The notes: generated from the sequence alone by a model not told the origin. 64,000 nucleotides of DNA from Epithemia pelagica (GCA_946965045.2 OX337238.1:744001-808000), one strand, 5' to 3'; numbered from the stretch's first letter, positions 31,531 to 44,400 are shown. Numbers and translations: made by a program.

Positions 31531-32796
31531 ATGAGCAACGAACCCATGAGCAAAAAGCCGCGGCTTTCGTCGTCGTCGTCATTGAGTGACGAGAAACAAG
31601 GACATGATGTGGAATGGAAGCGGCCTTTGGAGAAGGCCGATACCGTGAATTTTGACCCAACTTCGGTGGGTTTGTCGTCGGACTTTTCCTTGACGGATTG
31701 GTCCGATTTGAAAGGATGAGCCTGTAAGATCCCCCAAGATGAATTGCAATCGATGCTGGCAACTCTGAATTTGGGGGATGGGCAAAATGTGGGAACCGCA
31801 GATGGAAGGATTGCCTTGGATTGTTCGGTACGACCGACACGCTATCATCGTTCGGGACAAGCACAACAGTACACGATTTCCACAACCGACTTTTTCTTTC
31901 CCTTAGTGGATTCTCCCTACGTGCAAGGTCGGATTGGAGCCGCCAATGTCTTGTCGGATTTGTATGCGCAGGGCGTGGAACACTGTGATTTTGTCCTCAT
32001 GTTATTGGCGGCCTGTCGCGCCATGCCGGCGGCGGATCGAACCATTTGTACCCAAGAAATGGTCAAGGGCTTTCGGGATGCCTGTCGACAAGCCGGAACC
32101 GTCGTCACGGGAGGACAGACCGTCTTGAATCCCTGGCCCATTATTGGAGGTGTCGCAACCTCGGTCGTGGCCGAGGGGGAATTTGTCTTTTCCGATGGCG
32201 CCCAAGCCACTCAAGTGGTGGTCTTGACCAAGCCGCTGGGAACCCAAATTGCCGTCAATGTACATCAATGGAAAAAAGATTTTGTCGACGAAACAACGAC
32301 GAACAACAAGAAGAAGAAGAATCAGTGGCAAACGATTTTGGATCAAAACGTCTTGACGGGTGACCAAGCTCAAGAGTTGATGCACAAGGCTGTGTGTTCC
32401 ATGGCGCGGTTGAATCACATTGGCGCTCGGCTCATGCTGAAACATGGTGCCACGGCCGCGACGGATGTCACAGGATTTGGATTGTTGGGCCATGCCCAAA
32501 ATTTGGTGGACAATCAAAAGGCAGCGGTAGGAATCGAATTGCATACCTTGCCGTGTTTCCACGGATCGGTGGCCGTGAATGAACAAATCATGGACTTTGG
32601 GTTGACCAAGGGAACCTCGGCCGAAACATCGGGAGGATTAATGGTCGTACTGCCATCACAGGAAGCTGCCCAAGCCTATTGTACTGAATTGCAACAATTG
32701 GATGACAATTGTCCAGCTTGGATCGTGGGGAACGTCGTGGACGATCCTGATCGCAAAGCCGTCTTTCGAGAACCCATAAACATTTTGCACATTTAA
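31531..32796 (+). CDS. SPS: Selenophosphate synthetase with in-frame UGA (selenocysteine) at the active site
   Basis: The frame from ATG 31531 to TAA 32796 is interrupted only by TGA at 31717-31719; both halves are in the same frame. Read through, it gives 421 residues with the special codon at position 63. Before it: FDPTSVGLSSDFSLTDWSDL; after it: KG-U-ACKIPQDELQSML. This is exactly where SPS/SelD enzymes have Cys, Sec or Thr (KG-x-GCK). Downstream blocks are all present: TTDFFFPLVDSPYVQGRIG, ANVLSDLYAQGV, GGQTVLNPWPIIGGVA, AATDVTGFGLLGHAQNL and ETSGGLMVVLP. The enzyme makes selenophosphate from selenide and ATP for Sec-tRNA synthesis. The residue after Sec is Ala instead of the usual Gly. 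A SECIS element is expected in the 3' UTR; I could not identify one. Confidence 0.9.
31717..31719 (+). other. Selenocysteine (UGA) codon of SPS
   Basis: TGA in the open SPS frame at the catalytic position, flanked by AAAGGA and GCCTGTAAG (K-G-U-A-C-K). A naive gene model would stop here or start at the ATG 31744 downstream, losing the active site. Confidence 0.88.
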
Positions 32797-33603
32797 TAAT
32801 CTGGAAAGGATGATATGGGGATGTGAAACGTTGAAGAACACAGCGCACGACAGAGGACAAGAGAAGAATGGAAAACCGGGATGCAAGTGGCATGCTACAT
32901 GTCGCAGGATGGTGTGAGAGTTGGTGGTGGATCGACCCACGTGTAACCAGAATGACAGAGCATGCTTGTATCGTTGCATCAATGACACAAGCTGTTCTTG
33001 AAAAAGAGTTACCGGGGTGCAAAAAGAGTCTCTAGGCAGTTCCTGTCCTTGACGAGCCGGTCCATTCGGCCCGAAACCCCCTCTCTTTGGTATTGGAGGG
33101 GGTTTTGGTATACAGTGCACGGACGAGTTCTCTCCTGGTTCCGGAACCAAAACACACATGGTTCCAGGATACACGAGGGAAATGCATCGCTCGACCCACT
33201 TTTGCCTTGGATCCATGACGTTTTCTCTCTCTGCCCAACAAGCAGCAAACTCCGTCGCCGCACAACAAGCGACACGGCACGATGAACCGCGTGAGGGGGC
33301 ATACCACCATACAGTAGGTACAACGCAGTCTAATATTAGATGTCATGAAACATTCTGGCATAGTCTCTAGAGATCAGACTTTCACTTCTACTTGACCGAT
33401 GCATCCGAGTGTTGATACTACCTCCTCTCCATATGTCATAGTAACGCAAGCTACCCGAACATATCACTACTCAGTATTCCAAAGGAGATGTATTATAGAT
33501 ACATAATAATACGAGAACTTACATTGCATGATAGGTAGTGCTGATTCCCATCGTGACGGTTCATTTCTCCCGAAAAAAATCTTTCTCCGCGTATCTTTCT
33601 CTC
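32797..33603 (+). other. SPS 3' UTR / intergenic region with strong hairpins
   Basis: No gene. Two clear stem-loops are visible: 32964-32992 (12 pairs around one mismatch, loop CAT) and 33071-33108 (CCGAAACCCCCTC pairing with GAGGGGGTTTTGG, 13 pairs including one G-T, 12-base loop). Neither shows the TGA/GA quartet plus apical AA of a SECIS element. If SPS uses Sec, the SECIS should be in this stretch. Confidence 0.55.
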
Positions 33604-34389
33604 ATGTACTGGCTCCGACTCCGACGTTGTTTAATGTCCTCCATGTCCACCACTTCGTCTTCCGCTCTCCCTCCATTTCTCACTTTCAAGCCTGCTGCCG
33701 GCAGTGCCACCAACGCTGGTGCCATTATTGTGGTTCAAGAATGGTGGGGTTTGAACGATCAAATCAAGGTGCATGCGCAACATGTGGCCACCAGCACGGG
33801 CTGTGAAGTGATTGTACCGGATGTGTACAAGGGAAAAATTGGTGTGAATGCGGAAGAAGCTAGTCATTTGATGAACAATTTGGATTTCAAGGTGGCAGTG
33901 GAAGAAATGGAGCAGATTTGCAACAGTTTGCGCAAGGACAATGCCGACCGCAAGATTGGAATTGCCGGCTTTTGTATGGGCGGAGCCTTGTCCATGGCAG
34001 CTGCGGCCTTGTCTCCGACAGGGTGCTATCAGGCGTGTGTTCCCTTTTATGGTATTCCGCCGGCTGTCCTCTGCAACGTTGGAGATATCGTGACGGAAAA
34101 GAAAACACCGGTTCAAGGTCACTTTGGGGATTTGGACCCCCTCGCTGGGTTCACCGACAAGGCAGCGGTTGATGGATTGGTGGAAAATTTGAGCAAGGCT
34201 GATCCCGACAAAAAGCTATGGGAAATTTATCGATACGACAAGGAATCGCATGCATTTATGAATACGGATGAATTCTCTGTTTCGCAGCGGGCCCCCATGA
34301 AATTTGATGCCGGAGCTTTTGATCCGGAAACGCAAGCCTTGGCCTGGTCGAGAATGTTTGACTTTGTGAAGAAGCATGTTGCATCGTGA
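33604..34389 (+). CDS. Dienelactone hydrolase family protein
   Basis: 261 residues from ATG 33604; ATG 33634 (251 residues) is equally possible. The longer form adds an Arg-rich start (MYWLRLRRC) that could be an organelle presequence. It has the alpha/beta hydrolase fold of the DLH family: IIVVQEWWGLNDQIK at the start, nucleophile Cys in GIAGFCMGGALSM (about residue 124), the acid in GHFGDLDPL and the His in ESHAFMN. The Cys-Asp-His triad is complete. Typical members hydrolyse cyclic lactones or related esters; the real substrate is unknown. Single exon, same strand as SPS but about 800 bases away. Confidence 0.87.
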   Translation: MYWLRLRRCLMSSMSTTSSSALPPFLTFKPAAGSATNAGAIIVVQEWWGLNDQIKVHAQHVATSTGCEVIVPDVYKGKIGVNAEEASHLMNNLDFKVAVEEMEQICNSLRKDNADRKIGIAGFCMGGALSMAAAALSPTGCYQACVPFYGIPPAVLCNVGDIVTEKKTPVQGHFGDLDPLAGFTDKAAVDGLVENLSKADPDKKLWEIYRYDKESHAFMNTDEFSVSQRAPMKFDAGAFDPETQALAWSRMFDFVKKHVAS

Positions 34390-34668
34390 ATCAATCAATC
34401 TTGAATCTTGAACCTATAAATATTGATAGTGGCATAATGAGAATGGATTCTCCCGTCTGTCGTAGGGTTGTCTGACATCAATCTCTCTATAGAGAAAGAC
34501 TCATAGACCGTTTCTATACTCGTAAAAGAAGGGATCAATTCCATAACCAGGGACAAGCCCTTGGTATGAGAACATGATTCCCTAACAAAACAACTCCAGT
34601 TATTGGCTTTATCGATATGCGTTCGCAACACTCGCAGAATGTCTATAGCCACTCGCAAACCTTGTGTA

Positions 34669-37600
34669 TTACACACCAAATCCCTCTTGTTGCATCTGCC
34701 TGTACAATTCCTTGTAGTCCACCGTATTCCTCCTCCTTTTGCGGCTCGGTGCATCGGGATCTTCGGGTGGATCGTTGGCCTCGGCCATTTGATCGAGCGT
34801 CGAATGTCGTTGTATGGCGGCTTCCATTCGTATTCTCAGTTTTTCTCGGTCTTCTTCTTTTTTCCGTTCGCGCTTTTCGTAAACATGGCGTTCGTATTGG
34901 CATTCCCATTCCATATCCTTTGGGTCCAGCATTTCTCTGGATCGGCCTCCGTCCGTCAAGGCTCGAACGTGACTCGCTACGGAACGGGCAAAGGGCGATA
35001 CAATGCCTCCGTGAATTTTGTATCCCCCTTCCAGTACAGATATGACACGTCCGTCGCAACACGTGTTGGCCACCTTGATAAGCTGTTCCGTCAACCATTC
35101 GTAATCGTCTTCCACCATTCCAACGTAGCCAAAATTCATAGAATCCTTACGATGTGCATCAAAACCAGCGCTTATGAATATCAAATCAGGGTCAAACTCC
35201 CTCAAATGAGGCAGTATATTTTTCCGATAGACATCTCTTATATCGAGTCGTTGTTTCATGCTCCTTCCTTGAGGATCGGCAGACATCTCCGGTAGATCCA
35301 TACCCACATTGATGATTTTGCAGCAATTTCCTTTGGAATCCTCCCCCATTCTCGTCCACGTTTGACTCGACAAGAAATCAGTAAGGTTTGGATTCTCAAC
35401 CATATCTGGATGAGTGATACTTTCCGATGTGAAGGTCTTCCCGGATGCTGGGTAAAACCAACCTCGTTGTTCGTACCCTCGGTTGCCGTATCCATGTGTA
35501 GAGGAGAAGAAAACATTTTGAATATCTGTCTCATCCAACCAAGGTCGATAGGTGCTCGAAGATATTTCGCCCACGGCAAACGGAGTGCGTATTGGAGACT
35601 TCTCCGTCACAGGAACAAGCTGACGAATGATCTCCTCCGTCCCATTGCCGTGATGGACGTCAAAGTCAATAATGGCCACCTTGCGTATTCCTTCGTGTCG
35701 ATACATGGATCGAGCGTAGGCAGCACCAATGGCAACATTGTTGAATAGACAAAATCCATGGGAACCTCCATCTGGGTCATTCGAACACTTGACAATTCCG
35801 CGAGGACCTGCGTGGTGACCTGGTGGACGAACAACGCAGAACGCATTTCGGTATTCCCCCGAGATGACCAAATCAACAGCTTGACAGACGCTTCCAGCCG
35901 CTCGCAGTGCAGCCTCAAAACTCCATCGAGAAACTGTCGTATCTGGGTCTAGATGGGCAATCGCAGTCGGATGATCGGGTATCCCAGCAGTCATTAGACT
36001 GAGGCGCTCCACGTACGAATATTCATGGCATTTCAGGATATCCGTCATGGCCGCCCTTCGCGCTTCTTTTCTCCAAACACAAGAACCAAATTCCCCGGAC
36101 CGAAGTATCCCCGTCTCATTGTCTATAAGAACCTGTAAGCGTCTTACATTTTCGGGTGGAGGTTCAGGAGAGTCTCTTCGTATGGGAGCACAGGTGCGAT
36201 GCATCATGCAGAGTTCATGGGTCAAAATTATAGTTCCGCCGTCAGGATCCACAATCAAATCACGGGGTGGAGGTATGATTCCAGATTCTGGTGGATCTCC
36301 GAGATTGGCACGAAGATCCGCAGGTATTGGCATCCCCCTCTTGTAGGCCAGTTGACCAGGAGTGAACCCCCTGCGATCGGCAATATCAGGGTCACTTTCT
36401 GCCTGCAGGAGAAGACGAACAACAGCCCAATTTCCTCTCGCACACGCAAGATGGAGCGCTGTTTGTCCGATACCATTTATCGCATCCACTTCAATACCAG
36501 AGGTTCCCAACAGAACCTGAGTCAGCAAGGCGGCCGTAGGATCTCCAGTTGGCTGAGATGCCAACGGTGGGGCCAGTTTACCAGGGAAGCCTGGGATAGC
36601 TTTTGGTGTTATAACTGAATTTGAGGGCAGAGAATGACCTCCAGAGATACCCTTTTCTTTACCCAAGCTAGGATTATGAATCGTGTCGAATTTTGCAGCA
36701 GCGTGTAAGGGACGATTGCCAATTCGGTCTGCCCGCATATTCAGTGTCGAGAGTCCGTGTTCGTCCGACAAAAGAAAGCTAACGATTTGAGGCAAATTAA
36801 ACATGCATGCGAGGTACAACGGTGTGTGGCAAGCATCGTCTTTGGCAGCAAGGTCGGCTCCGGCTTCGTGAAGGGCAACAACACATTCGTAGGCAAATTG
36901 TTGGTGTTGTCGTACTGATCCCATACTAATAGCAGTATGTATAGGAAAGCTTCCGTCGCATTTGAGACGAAACGATGCACCCATTTCCAGAAGCAACTTA
37001 ACATGTTCCAATTTACGAGAGTGAATTGCAACGTGCAGAGCCGTGTTCTCGTCTTCGTCTTTCACGTTGAGATTAACACCTGCTGGTAATCCATATCGAG
37101 TTACTTTCCGAGGTGGTATGTGATGAATCTTATCATCATCTACCTTCTCACTACTTTGCTCCTCCACATCCATCGGCAATGGTTTCTCTTCCTCTTGTTC
37201 ATTTTTGACCTCGTCTCCCTCGGTGCTTATATGAGAAGGAGGTACTACATCATGTGGCTCTTGAGTAACTTCTTCTTGTTTCTCCGAGGCATTCGAAGCC
37301 CGAGGAGTCTTTGGGCCTCCTTCGACGGCCTGTGGTTTGATGACGTCGATGGTGATGCTGTCGGAGGGTTTGTCCTGCTCCGATTGGACAACCTCAACCT
37401 TAGCTTCATCTTGAGGCAGTTTCGGTTCTGTAGTAGCAGGTGTCTCTTCCTGCTCAATCTTGGGTTTTACCTCGCCGGTTTTCACCTCATCGGTCTTCTC
37501 AGTATTTCCATTGTCATTCTCCACAGGTTCTGGCTTCTTGAGGGCTGGTATTGGTGACTGACCGGTGGCAGCGGCATGTGCGGCAGCAGTAGAATCATTT

Positions 37601-37979
37601 TCATCAGAACTGGAATCATCGCCTTCGTCCTCTCTACGCTGATGATGTTCGTGATGGGTTCTGGTTATTTCAACTTCGTCGTCATTGGTTTCGACGACCT
37701 CCAGGATCAATCGCTGTCATCATCGGAACCACGACATTGTTCCAAAATGATGGATCCAAAAAAAGATACGAGAGGAAAAACTTGAGGTGTGTATTCCAAA
37801 AATATAGCATCCGGTACTCAGCTGCGGTGGGCATGACTCGTGCTGTCTCTTACCTTTAGCGCTTCAATATCATCAAATTCACAGGCATCATGAATAGGAT
37901 ATCTTCTTTCTAATGAGCTATGGGATAGACCAGGGTATGTTTGGTATTCTTCATCGTCGCTTCCTTCGCTAGTGCTCAT
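34669..37979 (-). CDS. Ankyrin-repeat histone deacetylase (class II-like)
   Basis: Two exons: 37979-37854 and 37713-34669, with a 140-base intron (GTAAGA...GACAG), giving 1056 residues from MSTSEGSDDEE. Exon 1 ends inside an ankyrin-like start (YPIHDACEFDDIEALK). An acidic, low-complexity stretch follows, then ankyrin repeats (NTALHVAIHSRKLEHVKLLL, GSFPIHTAISMG, TPLYLACMFNLPQIVSFLL, GQTALHLACARGNWAVVRLL). The deacetylase domain is C-terminal with RPPGHHAGP (about residue 671), GFCLFNNVAIGAA, the zinc motif DFDVHHGNGT (about 724), FISAGFDAH and SVLEGGY; catalytic His and Asp ligands are intact. A basic coiled tail with SRKRRRN suggests nuclear location. It would remove acetyl groups from lysines, with ankyrins choosing partners (inference). 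Confidence 0.88.
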
Positions 37980-38432
37980 GGTCGGTCCGACGGAAGAACG
38001 CACCTCACAGTGACGATTTTTGTATATCCGGGTTTCTTTTGGATGGCGGCAGGTGACACTCTACCACAAGCCAGTCGAAGGGCAAGACGAGTATTATTGA
38101 AAAGGAAGGGGTCAGTGCCGCTCCAATGCGCCGGCCGCACCTTGCTGATGCGTTTTCCCGGATCTTGAAAAAATGAGTGCAGTGTCGAAATGTTTTCGGT
38201 TGACTTGATCTTGGCCCAACGCCCTTTACGTAGAAACAATACTACCCCTACGGCGTTTACCGGACGCGTGGTTCGTTGGATCTTCGAGGTTGGATCTTGG
38301 ATCTTTCTCCCCCGACGGACGAAGCACGAACCGCACCCTTGACGTCCTCGTCCTCCGCGGGAACGCGTGACAGATCGGCTCGCTCTCTTAGCGCCAGTCG
38401 GGTCTTTTAGAAAGTAGGAGCGCCCTCACGAG
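37980..38432. promoter_or_regulatory. Divergent intergenic region between HDAC and kinesin
   Basis: About 450 bases between two start codons; presumed promoters. No specific element recognised. Confidence 0.45.
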
Positions 38433-41400
38433 ATGAGCTTTCTCCCAACGCCACAAGCCACAAATCATCAACAGAACCACACTTCTCACTGTGATTGTTC
38501 TCTTTCTCAACTCGACGCAGAAAGAACGAGACCCACAAGAACAATACACTCTCCAAGGCGATTTGAAAGCTACAACATGTCTATGTCGTCCTCCAAAATG
38601 GTACCTACCGGCGGACGACCTTCGTCGGGTTTGGTTCAGCCATCTCGTCTCAGTCTTCCGAATCGTCGAGAAACGAGCGGTGAAACTACTCTTGTTCCTC
38701 GTCCTGAAGTTCCAGCTCGAGGCAAGAGCCCAGAGAGAGGATCGAGCAGTAAGGTCGTCACGCAACTGGAAGCGAAGGAAAGGGGCGAGGAAGGAATCTG
38801 CGGTACGTTTGGTTAACATGTGTCCTTTTTTCCAATTTCGACGTTTCGCCCATCTCACCTGTTTGGTTTTCTCCATCAGTTGCAATTCGCATGCGTCCCT
38901 TGAACACTAATGAGGGACAACATCGGAGAGTATGGAAGGTCCAACCTTCTCTTAGCTCAGTTGTACAAACATCAGCGGATGGAAAACCTGTAGAGGAACG
39001 GGAACGAATACAGGGACGGAACTATTTCACATTTGACAAAACCTACGGCGAGGAGACAACCACACGCGAAGTGTACGATTCTATTGCCAAGAACATTGTT
39101 TCTTCGGCTGTCACTGGGCTCAACGGAACGATTTTCGCCTATGGTCAGACGTCGAGTGGCAAGACGTTCACCATGCAGGGGTCTGGGACAATAGCGGAGG
39201 GCTCGGCAGGAAGCGGTGGAGGCATTGTCCATATGGCGGCATCGGACATCTTTCGCCATATCAAAGAAACGGAAGATCGCGTTTTTCTTGTTCGCGTGAG
39301 TTTCTTGGAAATTTACAACGAAGAAGTGAGAGATTTGCTCGATCCAAGCGGCGCCAAGCCAGTGTCAATACGGGAGGATCCGCAGCGTGGCGTTTTCGTT
39401 CCATCTGTCGAAGAACTAGTGACAGACATGGATTCTCTTCTTCATGTTCTGTTCCAAGGAGATAAAACACGCACTTTTGCAGCAACGGGAATGAACGAGA
39501 GATCATCTCGAAGTCACACAATTTTCAGGGTGACTATTGAAAGCCGCGAGAAACAGGCGGCCAGTGCAACCGAGAACGGAATCGATTCCTCGACTAATGA
39601 CGATTCGGGAGAAGAAAATGGTGGAGCTGTTCTCATTTCAACCTTAAATTTAGTAGACTTGGCTGGTTCGGAAAGCGTCCGACACACTGGAGCAACTGGT
39701 GATCGTCTCAAAGAGGGGGCAAAGATCAATCAGAGGTAAGCGGCTTCTGTTGGTTTCAAGCATTTCCAAATCAAACTGAATATCTTACGCTTACTTTTCC
39801 TTTCAAAACTTTAGTTTGCTCACGCTTTCACGTGTCATCGGGGCCTTGGGGTCTTCTAACCGTGCAACCCACGTCAACTTTCGAGACTCGAAGTTGACGA
39901 GGATCCTCCAACCTTCTCTGGAGGGCAATGCTCGAATGTCAATTGTTTGCTGTGCAACTCCGTCAGAACTCTACTTAGAGGAAACACGATCCACATTGGC
40001 ATTTGCTGCGAGGGCGAAACTAGTTAAGACAAATGCAAAAGTCAATGAAGTCCTTGACGATCGATCTCTTATTCGCCGTCTACAAAGGGAGCTTGCGGAA
40101 GCACGCCGCGATGCTGGAAAGTCTATGAATCAGGCTCACCTGCAAGCGTTGCAGGAAAAAGCCTCTTCTGCCGGGACGGCAGCGAAAGAGGCAGAAGAGA
40201 AACTTCGCCGTGTTCAGGCGTCGTTGATCAACAACGCAGTATGGCTTAATGGAAAGGAAATTACACACGACCGGAGGGATCGAAAGAAAAGACGATTCTC
40301 TGATGGCCAAACGTTCCTCTCACAAACGACGCCTCACAAGCAAATCAACGAGGGACAACGAATCCCCAAGTCCATGTCTCCCGGAGGCAAGAAAATGCGC
40401 CTTCGTGAGCCTACGCCGGAAATGCCTGATGTGAACGAGTCCAGTTTCCTTCGCCTGGCACTGACATCGAAAGCAAATGTTGCTATGTCAATAGAAGAAA
40501 AATACAATGCTCTTCATGAGCAGGTTGAGAGACTTGCGCAGGAAAATGCAAGTCTTCGCGATGAAAATGCAACTGCAGCAGACCAGTCAGCGTTGCTTCA
40601 ACGCAAGCTCAAAGAGAAAGACGAATATTTGGAGACTAGCATAGCATCATACAGAGCCGACATTGAAAAGTCGAACCAAGAGAAAGAAGCAATGAGTGGA
40701 ACTATTAGTAGATTAAAGGACAGTGCAAATGATCTGAGAGCAAAGTTGGATGTTTCTGATGCATCTCTCAAGCAACAGGAAACCCTCGTTGTCGAAAAAC
40801 AAAAACTACTCGAAGCTGCAACGAATGAAACGGAAAATTTGCGGGAAGAAAATGCGACGTGTAACAGGGAAAAAGAGTTGATCAAGAATCAATACGAAGG
40901 GCTAAAGTCAGAGATGGAAGACTTACGCTCCAAATATGAAGAAACATTTTCCAACCTAGAACAAGCAACAGACCAGCTTTCAACATCTCAATCCGAGGCC
41001 CAGTTTCTGAAGCAAGAGAAGGTAAACATGGAAAGCGCAATGACTTTCTTGCGCGTTGAGAACGCTGAGCTTGAAACACGGGCTGAAACCCTTTCTGCAG
41101 AAATTCTTGATCTGGAAGCAAAACTCGGTGTTGCTGTGTCAGATGCACAAATAAGCCGGAGAGCGGCCGAAAACTTGACCGCTTCGCTCGAGGATACTGT
41201 ATCGAAATTAAAGCGTATGGAAACGGTTCAACAAAGCGCTCTCGAAGAAAGAGCAACACTTTCGAGTCAGATCGAGGACCTGACTCGCAAATATAGCAAA
41301 GCTTCTAATGATCTCGCATTGGCGGTGGAGCAGGTCGGGCATTTGCAAGCTGAATGTGTTAGTTTGACATCTGAGATGAAAACTGTTGAGGCAAGCACTG

Positions 41401-44400
41401 AGGATTTGCGCGGAATAAAAGACCAGCTCCAGAGAGATGTGATTGCATCCCAGGAGAAACTTACACTAGCCAACCAAAAGCTAGATGATACTCTTAGTCG
41501 TTGCGAGGACCTTTCAAGACAGATTCAGGAACGGGAACGAATAACGGACGGGGAGAAAGATGAACTTCGTGCAGAACGTGACAACTCATTCCTGGAGACT
41601 GAGAAGCTGCGCCAGGAAATTGAAACACTCACAGCTTCGTTGCAAACTGCGAATGACACAATTACAACTCAAAAACATGAGAGGGAGAAAATGGATGAGC
41701 TTCTTGAATACAGGGACGTAAAACTGAAAGACAATGAAGCTAATCTAGTCATCGTTGAGGAGAAAACCCGATTACTGGAAGAGAAACTGTCATTGATCGG
41801 AAATGAACTCGAGAAGGAACAGGAACTGAAACGATCTTTCGTGGATGAGTTGAAACTATGTAAAGAATCGCTAGCAGTCTCGCGAGCAGCAGAGGAGACC
41901 CTGTTGAACAAAATCGCAGGGCTTGCATGCGACTTGGAAAAGTCTCATACCGAGCAGAATCAACTGAGAGAGGAAAAGGAAAGATATACTTCTGACATCA
42001 ACGTGTTGACTGTGAATCTTTCTGAGCTCTCAGGAAAGCTTGAGGTTTGTGAAGACGAAGTTTCTCATCTAACGAGATCGAGCGAGGGTCGAGACCAGTC
42101 TGTTTGTAGTAGAATCCTCGGTTCAGAGACTGAAACGTCGGAAGGTCGACTGGATGAACTTGGTGAACCAAAGAACATAAGTGGAATAATGAGTCAAGTC
42201 GCGAGAATTACTGGGTTCATTATAGAAGCACGTGGTGTCATCGCTAATGAAAGAGAGGAACAGGAACACGTCCGACATCAACTGAAGGACTGTAACATGA
42301 AAATAGCCACATTGGAAAAAAGCATAGCAGATGCAAAAAATGAAGCCTGCTCCCAAGCACAGAAAGCAGCGGCTGCTCAAGAGCTATATTACAAAACCAA
42401 GGAGGAACTTCAACACCACCAGGAGAAGTCCGAATCTGATGCCCTCGAGGCAATTTCGTGCCGTGACGCTTTGCGAAGTGAACTGGACCAAAACGCAGCA
42501 GCGTACAACGATCTTCAGTCTCGATTTTCACTGCTTGAAGTCGAGAATGAAAATCTCAAAGTTGATAACAAATCCCTTTCAACGGAACGCGATCGGGTGT
42601 TGACAGACCATGCCAAAGCTCATGAACAGATTTCATCGTATGAGGAGAAGATGCAAAAAATGTCTACGGAACATGATGCGCTTGAAGTGAAGAAAAGTGA
42701 ATTTATGGAGAAGGTTGATCGACTCAGCACTGAGAACGACTCGTTGCATGTAGAATTAGCCGAGGCAAGAACTCAACTGAAACGTCAAGAAGATGATCAC
42801 ACGCTTGTGGTGCAGCACAATATGGACTCGATCAAGGAATTAGAATCTCAACTTCAAGAAACCAAGGAGGAACTTCAACACCACCAGGAGAAGTCCGAAT
42901 CTGATGCCCTCGAGGCAATTTCGTGCCGTGACGCTTTGCGAAGTGAACTGGACCAAAACGCAGCAGAGTACAACGATCTTCAGTCTCGATTTTCACTGCT
43001 TGAAGTCGAGAATGAAAATCTCAAAGTTGATAACAAATCCCTTTCAACGGAACGCGATCGGGTGTTGACAGACCATGCCAAAGCTCATGAACAGATTTCA
43101 TCGTATGAGGAGAAGATGCAAAAAATGTCTACGGAACATGATGCGCTTGAAGTGAAGAAAAGTGAATTTATGGAGAAGGTTGATCGACTCAGCACTGAGA
43201 ACGACTCGTTGCATGTAGAATTAGCCGAGGCAAGAACTCAACTGAAACGTCAAGAAGATGATCACACGCTTGTGGTGCAGCACAATATGGACTCGATCAA
43301 GGAATTAGAATCTCAACTTCAAGAAACCAAGGAGGAACTTCAACACCACCAGGAGAAGTCCGAATCTGATGCCCTCGAGGCAATTTCGTGCCGTGACGCT
43401 TTGCGAAGTGAACTGGACCAAAACGCAGCAGAGTACAACGATCTTCAGTCTCGATTTTCACTGCTTGAAGTCGAGAATGAAAATCTCAAAGTTGATAACA
43501 AATCCCTTTCAACGGAACGCGATCGGGTGTTGACAGACCATGCCAAAGCTCATGAACAGATTTCATCGTATGAGGAGAAGATGCAAAAAATGTCTACGGA
43601 ACATGATGCGCTTGAAGTGAAGAAAAGTGAATTTATGGAGAAGGTTGATCGACTCAGCACTGAGAACGACTCGTTGCATGTAGAATTAGCCGAGGCAAGA
43701 ACTCAACTGAAACGTCAAGAAGATGATCACACGCTTGTGGTGCAGCACAATATGGACTCGATCAAGGAATTAGAATCTCAACTTCAAGAAACCAAGGAGG
43801 AACTTCAACACCACCAGGAGAAGTCCGAATCTGATGCCCTCGAGGCAATTTCGTGCCGTGACGCTTTGCGAAGTGAACTGGACCAAAACGCAGCAGCGTA
43901 CAACGATCTTCAGTCTCGACTTTCACTGCTTGAAGTCGAGAATGAAAATCTCAAAGTTGATAACAAATCCCTTTCAACGGAACGCGATCGGGTGTTGACA
44001 GACCATGCCAAAGCTCATGAACAGATTTCATCATATGAGGAGAAGACGCAAAAAATGTCTAGGGAACATGATGCGCTTGAAGTGAAGAAAAGTGAATTTA
44101 TGGAGAAGGTTGATCGACTCAGCACTGAGAACGACTCGTTGCATGTAGAATTAGCCGAGGCAAGAACTCAACTGAAACGTCAAGAAGATGATCACACGCT
44201 TGTGGTGCAGCACAATATGGACTCGATCAAGGAATTAGAATCTCAACTTCAAGAAACCAAGGAGGAACTTCAACACCACCAGGAGAAGTCCGAATCTGAT
44301 GCCCTCGAGGCAATTTCGTGCCGTGACGCTTTGCGAAGTGAACTGGACCAAAACGCAGCAGCGTACAACGATCTACAGTCTCGACTTTCACTGCTTGAAG

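Noticed and set aside
31213-31719. SPS start upstream of 31531 (frame open to 31213)
   Set aside because: The upstream part begins with TTG, overlaps the divergent promoter and ends in a (GA)n run; MSNEPMSKK at 31531 is a normal start.
32810-32860. SECIS-like pattern ATGA, 12 bases, AA, 21 bases, GA
   Set aside because: Spacing fits but the two arms do not pair beyond four bases, so no stem II can form.
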